A program made the translations under genes and the position numbers. Below are positions 56,559 to 64,000 of a stretch of DNA of 64,000 nt, piece by piece (position 1 is the first letter of the stretch; each line of letters starts with the position of its first letter). This DNA comes from Halolactibacillus miurensis (lineage in GTDB: Bacteria > Bacillota > Bacilli > Bacillales > Amphibacillaceae): positions 81,507 through 145,506 of the forward strand of contig NZ_FPAI01000006.1 in assembly GCF_900116255.1 (NCBI RefSeq), read 5' to 3'. Below the pieces are notes generated by a model. The model saw only the letters and a list, made by a program, of their open reading frames with translations, was not told the origin of the DNA and did not search any database.

Positions 56559-57725
56559 TCAACCTTCGACAAATACTAAACCGAGTTGGTGATGATCTCC
56601 TTCATAATAGGCACGTTGTGTAAAGCGAATCTCACCATCAAGGTTATAAATTTCTATCTTACAAAAAGCTAAATTAGATTGAAGAGCTTCATAAAACTCA
56701 TCACCGTTAGACACTCGATGACCATTCACTTTAGTAATGACTTCTCCAATTTCAATGCCCATGTCACTCGCAGGTGAGAAAGGATGGACGCCTAGTACTT
56801 TTAATCCTTGTGCAGAGGGACTATATAAAGACGTATGATTGGCTTCATGTTGCCTTGTCATAAAAAGCAAAATTTCCCGGCCAATCAGGCCAACAATGAT
56901 ACTTAAAAGAATAAATGGCGCATAAAGAAATCCCAATAAACTAAATCCGATAACGATTAAGCCTAATAGCGTTAAACGTTTAAGTAACCACTGACTAAAC
57001 ACCTTTGGTCGTTGCGTACGAATGACATGCTCAAGTCCTAATAGTAATGGAAAGAAAATTAAACCGTAACTTTCTCCTTGATAATCAAAGACCGGCCAAT
57101 ACTGGAAGAAGATATCAAGGTCACCAATTGGCCAAATAAACAGTAAGGGAAGCAGCGCCAGTTTTTTAATCCGGTGTTGCCCCACTTGCTTTCCACGCGA
57201 TCCAATAAAACGCTCCGGGAACGTTTGATCATCACGCGTACGCGTTAAAAGAAAGGCTTCCGCTAGAATAAATATGCCCATTAAAATCGTGAAAATAATC
57301 CAATGATCAAGGGTTAACGTCACTTTGAGTAAATCAGGTAAGTAACTTTCATAATAGGGATAAAACAATAAAGTTAAACTACTTGCGCCAAAGATATAAA
57401 CACTATTAAGCCAGCTAAATTTGCCAGTGAACGAAAAGAGCAGTGAAAAGATGATGAGTAAACCGATCATCAATGGCGGTAAAAAGATACCTAAGCCAAT
57501 AAAAAGCAAGGAAAGTAAGACGCTCAAAATTAATCCAATGCGCTTTAAGCCGTACCACTCATCTAGCGTTGGAAATACTTTATAACCAAATGTTAACCGT
57601 TCCTTTTCCACTCTTTTAGTTGAGGATATGTATATTAGAATAAAAAACCAATAAAATAATGGGTTAATAAAAAACCAGCCAATCCCCTTTAATACTTCAA
57701 TGATGATAACTTCCACGTGGCTCAC
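56559..57725 (-). CDS. minJ: MinJ-like PDZ membrane protein
   Basis: The 388-residue protein has seven or eight membrane helices in the first 280 residues and a C-terminal PDZ domain (GLKVLGVHPFSPASDMGIEI, GEVITKVNGHRVSNGDEFYE). That layout and its position beside ctpB match MinJ, which bridges DivIVA and MinD to place the division site in Bacillus. The GTG start at 57725 lies 3 to 5 bases past AAAGGAG; the next GTG three codons on is possible. Confidence 0.85.
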   Translation of the reverse strand: MSHVEVIIIEVLKGIGWFFINPLFYWFFILIYISSTKRVEKERLTFGYKVFPTLDEWYGLKRIGLILSVLLSLLFIGLGIFLPPLMIGLLIIFSLLFSFTGKFSWLNSVYIFGASSLTLLFYPYYESYLPDLLKVTLTLDHWIIFTILMGIFILAEAFLLTRTRDDQTFPERFIGSRGKQVGQHRIKKLALLPLLFIWPIGDLDIFFQYWPVFDYQGESYGLIFFPLLLGLEHVIRTQRPKVFSQWLLKRLTLLGLIVIGFSLLGFLYAPFILLSIIVGLIGREILLFMTRQHEANHTSLYSPSAQGLKVLGVHPFSPASDMGIEIGEVITKVNGHRVSNGDEFYEALQSNLAFCKIEIYNLDGEIRFTQRAYYEGDHHQLGLVFVEG

Positions 57726-57857
57726 TCACTCCTTTTACAGTTAAAAATATCTATACGGCATGCTATTCAACAACAGACCATTTATAAATTCTCCACTTCT
57801 ACTATATCATATTTTAAAGCACGGATATGATTCCCAATTAAAATATTACTAACAAAT

Positions 57858-57884
57858 GAGCCCCTATCGATGAGACAGGGGCTC
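57858..57884 (-). terminator. Terminator after ctpB
   Basis: GAGCCCCT pairs with AGGGGCTC around 11 bases, followed by ATTTGTT on the minus strand, 12 bases past the ctpB stop. Confidence 0.7.
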
Positions 57885-57895
57885 TTAATTAAGCT

Positions 57896-59371
57896 TTATT
57901 CATTTGTTTGTGCTTGTTGTCTTGTGATATCAATCGCTTCTTCTTTTTGTCGATCGTCCTTTCCATCACGAATGCGCTGTATAATTTCACCTTGAAGCCG
58001 CTCAGCTGTTTCTTGATTGAGGTCTCCTGTCACTGATAACCCTTGATCATCTTGAAAAGCTTTTAACGTGGAAGCAGTCTCGCTAGAGAAATAACCGTCC
58101 GTCCGGTCAATATCATAGCCCAGACCTTTTAGCATTTCTTGCATAAATCTTACGTTAGTCGAGACGGCGTCCACTTTTACAGTCTCATCAAGAACGATAG
58201 GTGATGAGTAATAATAATCGGGTTGCTTAACTGCCACTGTCGGCTCTACACCAACTTCATGAATCGACGTCCCTTCGGCAGATAACCATTTTAAAATTGT
58301 TAGCTTAAGTGAACTGCCATCGCCCATATCCAATGTCGTTTGAACCGTGCCTTTACCAAAGCTCGTCTGACCGACAATATTCGCATGAATGGCTTCTTTT
58401 AATGACACCGCCAAAATTTCAGAAGCAGAAGCACTCCCTTCATCAATTAACACTGTCACGGGATAGGGTTTTTCTGCCTCAGTATTTGAAAAGAAGCGTT
58501 CTCTTTCCCCGTTACCATCTTCTACTTGCATATACGGTCGATCACTTGGGATAAATTCCCGCAAGATTTCTTGAACAACATCTAATAAACCACCTGGATT
58601 CCCGCGGACATCAATGATTAATCCATCAATACCCTTCGATTCAAACGTCGTTAATTCTTCTTTAAATCGTGTAGCGGTTGTCTCTGAAAAGTTCGTTATT
58701 TCAATATAACCAAGCTGTTCGTCATTCTGTTCAATCACGTCACTATAGACCGTTTCTAAAGGAATTGTATCTCGAGTAATAGTGAACGGAATGAGTTGAT
58801 CAGAGTTTTGACGTCTCACTTCAATCTTAACTTCTGTTCCTTTTTCTCCACGTATTTTTGAGACCGCTTCAAGTAAATCCAAACCTTCTGTCGACTCACC
58901 TTCAATAGTCACAACTTGATCGTTTGGACGTAAACCTGCCTTTTCAGCGGGAGAATCCTTTAAAGGTGACACAATCGTCACAACGCCATTGATCATGCTG
59001 ACTTCTGCCCCAATGCCTTCAAAAGAGGCTTCGATTTGTTCATTGAAAGCTTCCATCGTTTCAACATCTAAGTACTCACTGTAAGGATCACCCAAACTCT
59101 CAAGCATACCGCTAATGGCACCTTCTATGAGTTGTTGTTCGGTAATATCTTCAATATAATTCGACTGAATTTGATTAAAAGCTTGTACAACTTTCGGTAG
59201 CTGAACGGAATCTGATAACTCATTTAACATCTCTTCATAACGTTCTTCTGTGATTCCTGACGGTGTTGTCTTACTTTCATCGACCAATACCCATTCAGTT
59301 ACCGCATAGCTTATGCCACCACCTAAAACTAAAGCAGCAATTAATAACATCATAAGAACACTTTTTTTCAT
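57896..59371 (-). CDS. ctpB: CtpB-like carboxy-terminal processing protease (S41)
   Basis: The product is about 491 residues, exported by an N-terminal signal or anchor helix (MLLIAALVLGGGISYAV). PDZ domain around SFEGIGAEVSMINGVVTIVS, protease domain with catalytic Ser in EGSASASEILAVSL and Lys in GQTSFGKGTVQTTLD, then a peptidoglycan-binding repeat (GLGYDIDRTDGYFSSETAST). In B. subtilis CtpB cleaves SpoIVFA during sporulation. The ATG at 59371 (MKKSVLMMLL) is chosen, with AGGG 6 to 7 bases upstream. Confidence 0.92.
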   Translation of the reverse strand: MKKSVLMMLLIAALVLGGGISYAVTEWVLVDESKTTPSGITEERYEEMLNELSDSVQLPKVVQAFNQIQSNYIEDITEQQLIEGAISGMLESLGDPYSEYLDVETMEAFNEQIEASFEGIGAEVSMINGVVTIVSPLKDSPAEKAGLRPNDQVVTIEGESTEGLDLLEAVSKIRGEKGTEVKIEVRRQNSDQLIPFTITRDTIPLETVYSDVIEQNDEQLGYIEITNFSETTATRFKEELTTFESKGIDGLIIDVRGNPGGLLDVVQEILREFIPSDRPYMQVEDGNGERERFFSNTEAEKPYPVTVLIDEGSASASEILAVSLKEAIHANIVGQTSFGKGTVQTTLDMGDGSSLKLTILKWLSAEGTSIHEVGVEPTVAVKQPDYYYSSPIVLDETVKVDAVSTNVRFMQEMLKGLGYDIDRTDGYFSSETASTLKAFQDDQGLSVTGDLNQETAERLQGEIIQRIRDGKDDRQKEEAIDITRQQAQTNE

Positions 59372-59460
59372 ACGCAACCCTGACCACTCCACATCTTTAA
59401 CATTTGTTTAACTAAGCGTTTACTTTACTAAGTCTAACATATTTTTTGCTAGTACGATAT

Positions 59461-59491
59461 TAAAAGGGCACCACGCCTGTCGCGTGATGCC
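59461..59491 (-). terminator. Terminator after the M23 peptidase gene
   Basis: AGGCATCACGC pairs with GCGTGGTGCCC (one G-T pair and one end mismatch) around GACAG, followed by TTTTAAT on the minus strand, about 40 bases past the stop. Confidence 0.75.
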
Positions 59492-59532
59492 TCAAATCAT
59501 AATCCATCAATATTTGATGAGGTTATTTTAAC

Positions 59533-60963
59533 TTAATACAAGTAATTGGCTGGGTTAACGGCATTCGCATGCGCCCAACCCCCTAGATGAACTTCAAAGT
59601 GTAAGTGTTGACCGGTTCCGATACCCGTATTCCCCATAAGCGCAATCTGTTGGCCTCTTGAGACTGATTGTCCAGGGCTTACACGCGTTGTACCTGAACG
59701 CAAGTGAGCATATAGCGTGGATACTTGTTCTTTATCACCATCACCATCTATGTCGATATAGTGCGTTAATAGAATCGCATCACCATATCCATTCATGCGT
59801 CCGTCATATTCGGTATACGTATCCACAACCACACCATCAGCTGCGGCATAAATTTGTTGTGTACCTGGTGCGGCAATATCCATTCCTCGGTGTGGTTTTA
59901 CGACACCGGTAACCGGGTGCACACGGTTTGGATTAAAGGGTGATGTCACACGGCGAGTAGAAGCTGGCCAAAAGAGTGTCCCACCGCCAGATGATCCTGA
60001 ATCAGGTGAACCCGCACTTGCTGAATTACCATCCTCTTGACTTAACTGTTCTTCTTTTTTAGCTTGTTCTTCAGCATTTTTAATAGCTTGTTGAATGGCT
60101 GCTGCTTCCTTACGTTTAATTTCTTGTTGGTCAGCTAATGTGACTTTATATTCTTCTAACTCAGCATGTTCCTCTTCTAACTGTACCATTAAGTCAGATT
60201 GATTGGCACGCTGAATGTTTAATTGTTCTTGGATTTGTGCAAGTTCTTGTCTTTGAGAAACAAGTGTCGCTTTTTTCGACTCTAACTCTTCTTTAGCCGC
60301 TGTTAATTCTGTTCGTTTTGTTTCTAAGTCGGCCTTTTTCGTTTCAACTTCTACCCGTTTTGTTTCTAAATCTAATTTATCTTGTTTTTGTATTTCCATA
60401 ATATTTTTATCTGAATCTAAAATCTTCGATACTGCTGTTAATCGGGAGATAAAATCACTAAAACTTTGCGCACTAAAGACGAGCTCTAGGTATGTTGCAT
60501 TTCCACCGGTGCGTTGCATCGAACGAAGACGCGAACTAATTAATTCCTGTCGCTCATCAATACGCTTCATTAAATCTTCAATTTCTTCGTTTAATTGAAC
60601 GATTTCTGCTTCTGTTTCAGTAATATCATTTTCAGTTGTTGTTATGTTCGTTTGAATCGTTGAAATCTCATTTTCAGTGACAGTGATTTCATTTTCTTTG
60701 GTCTCTAGTTGATCGGCTGTGACGGCTAAATCTTCATCTAATTCCGCAATTTTCGCTTTTACTTGTTGTTGACGCGCTTCATTTTCTTTTATCTTTTCTT
60801 CAGCGTCACTCGCATTGCTATTTATGTTTTGACGTTCTTCTTCTAACGCCTCAAGTTCCTGCTTTAATTCATTAATCGATTGAGCTACCACAGGCTGTGA
60901 GAGAGGAACAACCATATTCACCATCAAAACAGAAATAAATATGTATGCCAATATCTTTTTCAT
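59533..60963 (-). CDS. Coiled-coil M23 peptidase, likely FtsEX-linked cell-wall hydrolase
   Basis: The 476-residue exported protein has a signal peptide to about residue 27 (VVPLSQPVVAQS). A long coiled coil fills about 30-300, then a Ser/Gly linker, then an M23 domain: HRGMDIAAPG, YAHLRSG and HLHFEVHLGG hold the zinc and catalytic residues. The layout is that of EnvC/PcsB/CwlO-type proteins activated by FtsEX. Between the zinc motifs is an insertion with DIDGDGDKE, a calcium-loop-like pattern. ftsX and ftsE lie just upstream in the same direction, so it is probably their effector. Confidence 0.87.
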   Translation of the reverse strand: MKKILAYIFISVLMVNMVVPLSQPVVAQSINELKQELEALEEERQNINSNASDAEEKIKENEARQQQVKAKIAELDEDLAVTADQLETKENEITVTENEISTIQTNITTTENDITETEAEIVQLNEEIEDLMKRIDERQELISSRLRSMQRTGGNATYLELVFSAQSFSDFISRLTAVSKILDSDKNIMEIQKQDKLDLETKRVEVETKKADLETKRTELTAAKEELESKKATLVSQRQELAQIQEQLNIQRANQSDLMVQLEEEHAELEEYKVTLADQQEIKRKEAAAIQQAIKNAEEQAKKEEQLSQEDGNSASAGSPDSGSSGGGTLFWPASTRRVTSPFNPNRVHPVTGVVKPHRGMDIAAPGTQQIYAAADGVVVDTYTEYDGRMNGYGDAILLTHYIDIDGDGDKEQVSTLYAHLRSGTTRVSPGQSVSRGQQIALMGNTGIGTGQHLHFEVHLGGWAHANAVNPANYLY

Positions 60964-61031
60964 TTTGCCAACTCCTTCTTTCTAATTTTTATAGAATGAT
61001 GGCGCTATAACAGCGCCATCTGCATTTCTCG

Positions 61032-61925
61032 TTACACTTTTAAGAATTTCCGTACACTCATCACACTACCCCATATACCGATGACGACACCAATGAGGAT
61101 GATGACACCCGATACTTGCCAAACAAATGGTGAGAAAGGGAGAAGCGTGATAAAATCAAATTGTTGAACGACGCTCATGTTTTGATCTAAATAGTAATAG
61201 CCACCAATCAAAAGACTGATCGGTATAACACTACCTAATACTCCGAGTAGCATACCTTCTACGAAGAATGGCCAACGAATAAACCATTTCGTCGCACCAA
61301 CAAGCTGCATGATTTCAATTTCTTTACGTCTTGCAAAGATGGTAATCTTAATCGTATTAGAAATAAGGAAAATCGCGGTAAAGAGCAAGGCTACAATTAA
61401 TACTAGACCAATGTTTCTTGCATAGGCATTAAAGTCAAAGAGGTTTTGCACAAAATCCTCACCATAATTGACATCTTCAACATGGTCAAAGCTTTCAATT
61501 TCTTGTGCCATTGCGACGGTTTGGGTTGGATCGTCAAGTTTTATAATATAAGCATCGTTTAACGGATTCTCTTGGTCTTGTAGACCGAAGATATCTCCCT
61601 CATCCCCTAAACCTGACATTAATCGTTCAAGTTCTTCTTCTCGAGTTGAAAACGTGACGCTCTTTACATTATCGAGCCGTTCAAGTTCGTCTCCAACAGA
61701 GGCTGTTTCTGCCTCATTCGCCGTTAAATCGACAAGCACTTTAATTTCTACATCTTCTTCGAGATTTTCTGCAATATGGTTAATATTTAACAATAAGACT
61801 AAAAAAGCACCAACTAAAATTAGCGTTGTCGTAACGGCCCCAACTGAAGCTAACGTCATCCAACTGTTACGCCAAGTATTTTTAAGTCCTTCTCTAATAT
61901 GTCGTTTAAAAGTTCTAGCTCTCAT
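61032..61925 (-). CDS. ftsX: FtsX, membrane subunit of FtsEX
   Basis: The product is about 297 residues with four membrane helices. A large outside loop of about 130 residues lies between helices 1 and 2 (EEDVEIKVLVDLTANEAETA onward), as in FtsX. The intracellular helix-loop FARRKEIEIMQLVGATKWFI is typical. It passes ATP-driven movement from FtsE to a peptidoglycan hydrolase. The ATG at 61925 overlaps the ftsE stop; GAGGTGAT is its ribosome site. Confidence 0.94.
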   Translation of the reverse strand: MRARTFKRHIREGLKNTWRNSWMTLASVGAVTTTLILVGAFLVLLLNINHIAENLEEDVEIKVLVDLTANEAETASVGDELERLDNVKSVTFSTREEELERLMSGLGDEGDIFGLQDQENPLNDAYIIKLDDPTQTVAMAQEIESFDHVEDVNYGEDFVQNLFDFNAYARNIGLVLIVALLFTAIFLISNTIKITIFARRKEIEIMQLVGATKWFIRWPFFVEGMLLGVLGSVIPISLLIGGYYYLDQNMSVVQQFDFITLLPFSPFVWQVSGVIILIGVVIGIWGSVMSVRKFLKV

Positions 61926-62601
61926 AGCCGTAATCACCTCGATGCTGGTCACGCACAATCATACCGCCTTCAATAGCGATAACACGTCGTTTAATTGTAT
62001 TCACAATTTCTTTACTGTGGGTTGCCATAATAATGGTCGTTCCTGCTGCATTAATTTCTTCTAATATTTTCATAATTTCCCACGATGTATCTGGATCTAA
62101 GTTACCCGTAGGCTCATCAGCAATGAGTAATTTCGGATAATTGGCAATAGCTCTTGCGATCGCGACCCGTTGTTGTTCGCCACCAGAGAGTTCATCCGGA
62201 ATAAACCTTGCCTTATTTTTAAGTCCCACTTGGTCAAGAACTTCCATCACACGTTTACGAATATTTTTTGGTGTTTCTTCTACAACTTCTAACGCAAAAG
62301 CAACATTTTCATAAACAGTCATGGTCGGTAAGAGTTTGAAATCTTGAAAGACGACGCCAATATCCCGTCGTAAGTAAGGGATTTCTTTACGCTTCATATT
62401 GACAACATCATGTCCGGCGACTTGCACATCACCCGATGTTGCTTTCTCATCTCCGAAGATGATTTTAATGAATGTTGATTTCCCGGCACCACTTTGCCCA
62501 ACTAAATAAACAAATTCGCCGAGGTCGATATCTATCGTTATGCCATTTAAGGCTTGTACACCATTTGGATATGTTTTTCGAATGTCTTTCATTTTTATCA
62601 T
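61915..62601 (-). CDS. ftsE: FtsE, ATPase subunit of FtsEX
   Basis: The 228-residue ABC ATPase has Walker A GQSGAGKSTFIKII, signature LSGGEQQRVAIARAIA and Walker B LLIADEPTGNLDPD. The opening IKMKDIRKTYPNGVQALNG is typical of FtsE. It drives FtsX in cell-wall remodelling. First gene of an apparent ftsE-ftsX-M23 run. Confidence 0.95.
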   Translation of the reverse strand: MIKMKDIRKTYPNGVQALNGITIDIDLGEFVYLVGQSGAGKSTFIKIIFGDEKATSGDVQVAGHDVVNMKRKEIPYLRRDIGVVFQDFKLLPTMTVYENVAFALEVVEETPKNIRKRVMEVLDQVGLKNKARFIPDELSGGEQQRVAIARAIANYPKLLIADEPTGNLDPDTSWEIMKILEEINAAGTTIIMATHSKEIVNTIKRRVIAIEGGMIVRDQHRGDYGYES

Positions 62602-62680
62602 AATTATCCAATCACCTTTACTATGTTTGATTAAGCAAACAATTCACCTGTTTTTGTGACATATTTGCTCATGCTTTACT

Positions 62681-62689
62681 ATTATAACA
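62681..62689 (-). promoter_or_regulatory. Extended -10 promoter for ftsE-ftsX
   Basis: On the minus strand TGTTATAAT is a perfect extended -10, 80 bases before the ftsE start. No strong -35 is seen. Confidence 0.55.
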
Positions 62690-62836
62690 TTTCATCCGCC
62701 ATTTTTTTACCTTTATAATGTTACAGTTTGATTTCATTTCCTTCAATAAATTTCCGAATCCTAGAAGTAAGGGGGGGAAGAGACTATTTTAGTTAAAACA
62801 CCTAATATAATAAGTGTTTTAGTTTCTTTTATTAAA

Positions 62837-62875
62837 AAAACCTCTTTTAACCTAATAACGGTTGAAAGAGGTTTT
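62837..62875 (-). terminator. Terminator after the YitT-family gene
   Basis: AAAACCTCTTTCAACC pairs with GGTTAAAAGAGGTTTT (one mismatch), followed by TTTAAT on the minus strand. It lies 13 bases past the stop. Confidence 0.8.
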
Positions 62876-62887
62876 GATATTATTTGA

Positions 62888-63754
62888 TTAATGCTTCGTG
62901 AAGCCTTCACCAATCACTTCACTAGCATTCATGACGACAATGAAAGCTTTAGGATCAATCAATTTAATAATTTGTGACGTACGACTAAATTCATTTTGAT
63001 TCACCACACACATAATCATGCGGCGTTCTTCTTTTGTATAACCGCCTTCTGCTTGCCAGACAGTGACACCTCGGTCAACTTGATTAAGTAAAGCTTCTCT
63101 CACTGGTTCCACATGATCAGTAATAATCATTAAGTTCTTCGAACTATTCAGTCCAACTTGGACTAAATCAATCGTTCGACTCGTAACAAAAAGTCCGATT
63201 AATGCGTATAACCCTTGTTCAACCGAAAAGACAAATGTAGCTGTTAAAACGATTACCCCATCAAAAAGAGCTATACAAATACCAAAAGGAAGGGGCACAT
63301 ATTTATGTAAGATCTGTGCCGCTAAATCAATACCACCAGTCGATCCTTTCCCGCGAAAGACAATGCCGATTCCGACACCACAAGCCATGCCACCAAAAAT
63401 CGCGCCGAGTAATGGATCCGGTGTCGCTGCTGGCCAGGCGCTACTCACACCAACAAAAAACGGAACAGCGACCGTACCAACAAATGTTTTCATCCCAAAG
63501 TTTTTACCTAAAATAAAAATCCCTAAGACAAACAGCGGGATATTAATCGCCCACTGGACAATTTCTGGACTATAGCCAAAGACACTATTCAAAATCGTAC
63601 TAATACCGGCAACGCCACCAGAGGCGACTTGATTCGGTAGTAAAAATAAATTAAAGCCAATCGCAATCATAAAAGAACCGAGTAAGACTAAACTATACTC
63701 AAATGTCAATACTAAAGGTCTTGGCATCGGTTCACGTCTATATCTTTGTATCAT
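62888..63754 (-). CDS. yvjA: YitT-family membrane protein (YvjA-like)
   Basis: The product is about 288 residues with five or six membrane helices. It contains the family pattern NLFLLPNQVASGGVAGISTI and GKGSTGGIDLAAQIL. A C-terminal DUF2179-type cytosolic domain follows (YTKEERRMIMCVVNQNEFSR). Function unknown. The ATG at 63754 lies 6 bases past GGGGTG; the GTG at 63763 overlaps the ribosome site. It lies upstream of ftsE as yvjA does in B. subtilis. Confidence 0.87.
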   Translation of the reverse strand: MIQRYRREPMPRPLVLTFEYSLVLLGSFMIAIGFNLFLLPNQVASGGVAGISTILNSVFGYSPEIVQWAINIPLFVLGIFILGKNFGMKTFVGTVAVPFFVGVSSAWPAATPDPLLGAIFGGMACGVGIGIVFRGKGSTGGIDLAAQILHKYVPLPFGICIALFDGVIVLTATFVFSVEQGLYALIGLFVTSRTIDLVQVGLNSSKNLMIITDHVEPVREALLNQVDRGVTVWQAEGGYTKEERRMIMCVVNQNEFSRTSQIIKLIDPKAFIVVMNASEVIGEGFTKH

Positions 63755-63791
63755 TACATCCACCCCTTAGCAATTTATCACAACCTAAAGG

Positions 63792-63820
63792 AGTATATCA
63801 GATAATCTCATAGGAAACAA
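63792..63820 (-). promoter_or_regulatory. Promoter of the YitT-family gene
   Basis: On the minus strand TTGTTT (63815-63820), a 17-base spacer, and TATACT (63792-63797) with upstream TG form a good SigA-type promoter, about 40 bases before the start. Confidence 0.65.
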
Positions 63821-63930
63821 CTGGCTTTTTCCCGTTAACACACCATCTCATTATTAGAGTAAAGGATTAAAATCATACTAAAAAAGGAGACATCCAGCAT
63901 TTAACGAGGCCACTGAAAAAGTCCAAAAAA

Positions 63931-63972
63931 GATCGGATACCTCATTTAATCATAGGCATCCGGTCTTTTTTT
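63931..63972 (+). terminator. Intrinsic terminator near the window end
   Basis: GATCGGATACCT pairs with AGGCATCCGGTC (with mismatch and wobble), followed by TTTTTTT on the plus strand. No gene precedes it on that strand within the window's last 240 bases, so it may belong to a lost or mobile element. Confidence 0.6.
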
Positions 63973-64000
63973 CGATAAAATAGAAGTATCAATAATAGGT

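Overview
The window looks like chromosomal DNA from a low-GC Gram-positive bacterium of the family Bacillaceae. Nearly every gene has a recognisable Bacillus-type relative, ribosome binding sites are strong (AAGGAGG type), and long stretches follow the gene order known from Bacillus subtilis. A complete glycine betaine importer with a GbsR-type regulator, a second GbsR-type gene, and acidic protein tails (PrsA) suggest a salt-tolerant or halophilic member. The genus cannot be fixed from this sequence alone. No rRNA, tRNA, CRISPR array or intact insertion sequence was found.

Layout. 0-3.3 kb: the start of a membrane protein gene, competence factor ComK, a DUF3939-type protein, lipoate ligase LplJ and a YhfI-type metallo-hydrolase. 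3.3-6.4 kb: a class A penicillin-binding protein (PbpF type) and a LiaF-like membrane protein. 6.4-13.2 kb: amidohydrolase YhaA, an unrecognised secreted protein, the EcsB/EcsA transporter, HIT hydrolase, the tryptophan transporter TrpP with a visible TRAP-binding site, and YhaH. 13.2-17.3 kb: the opuA glycine betaine ABC operon facing a GbsR-type regulator. 17.4-27.3 kb: foldase PrsA, a long YhaM-like nuclease, a second GbsR-type protein, the YhaN/YhaO (SbcC/SbcD-like) pair behind a near-consensus LexA box, and the YhaQ/YhaP ABC exporter. 27.3-31.0 kb: the crh-whiA-yvcK-rapZ-yvcI operon.

31.0-36.0 kb: a block that breaks the usual yvcI-trxB neighbourhood. It holds a cyanuric acid amidohydrolase-type ring-opening enzyme and two permeases. 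36.0-46.3 kb: trxB, a TPR protein, a divergent GlpD-like flavoprotein, yvoF, ppaX, yvoD, lgt, hprK, a fused pabB-pabC gene, yvlD and yvlC. 46.3-53 kb: uvrA, uvrB (LexA box upstream) and prfC. 53.2-56.4 kb: a SWIM/SNF2 helicase. 56.5-63.8 kb: minJ, ctpB, a coiled-coil M23 peptidase, ftsX, ftsE and a YitT-family protein.

Functional groups. FtsE/FtsX with the M23 protein form a likely cell-wall hydrolysis module beside divisome gene minJ and protease gene ctpB. HprK and Crh are the two ends of serine-phosphorylation carbon control, with YvcK and RapZ-type proteins in the same region. UvrA/UvrB and YhaO/YhaN form two DNA-repair units, each with a visible LexA box. OpuA with the regulator divergent to it handles osmoprotection. 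Most of the window is ordinary core genome. The least expected parts are the ring-opening amidohydrolase island, the orphan secreted protein at 7.8-9.1 kb, the repeat-rich opuA control region and the divergent GlpD-like protein.
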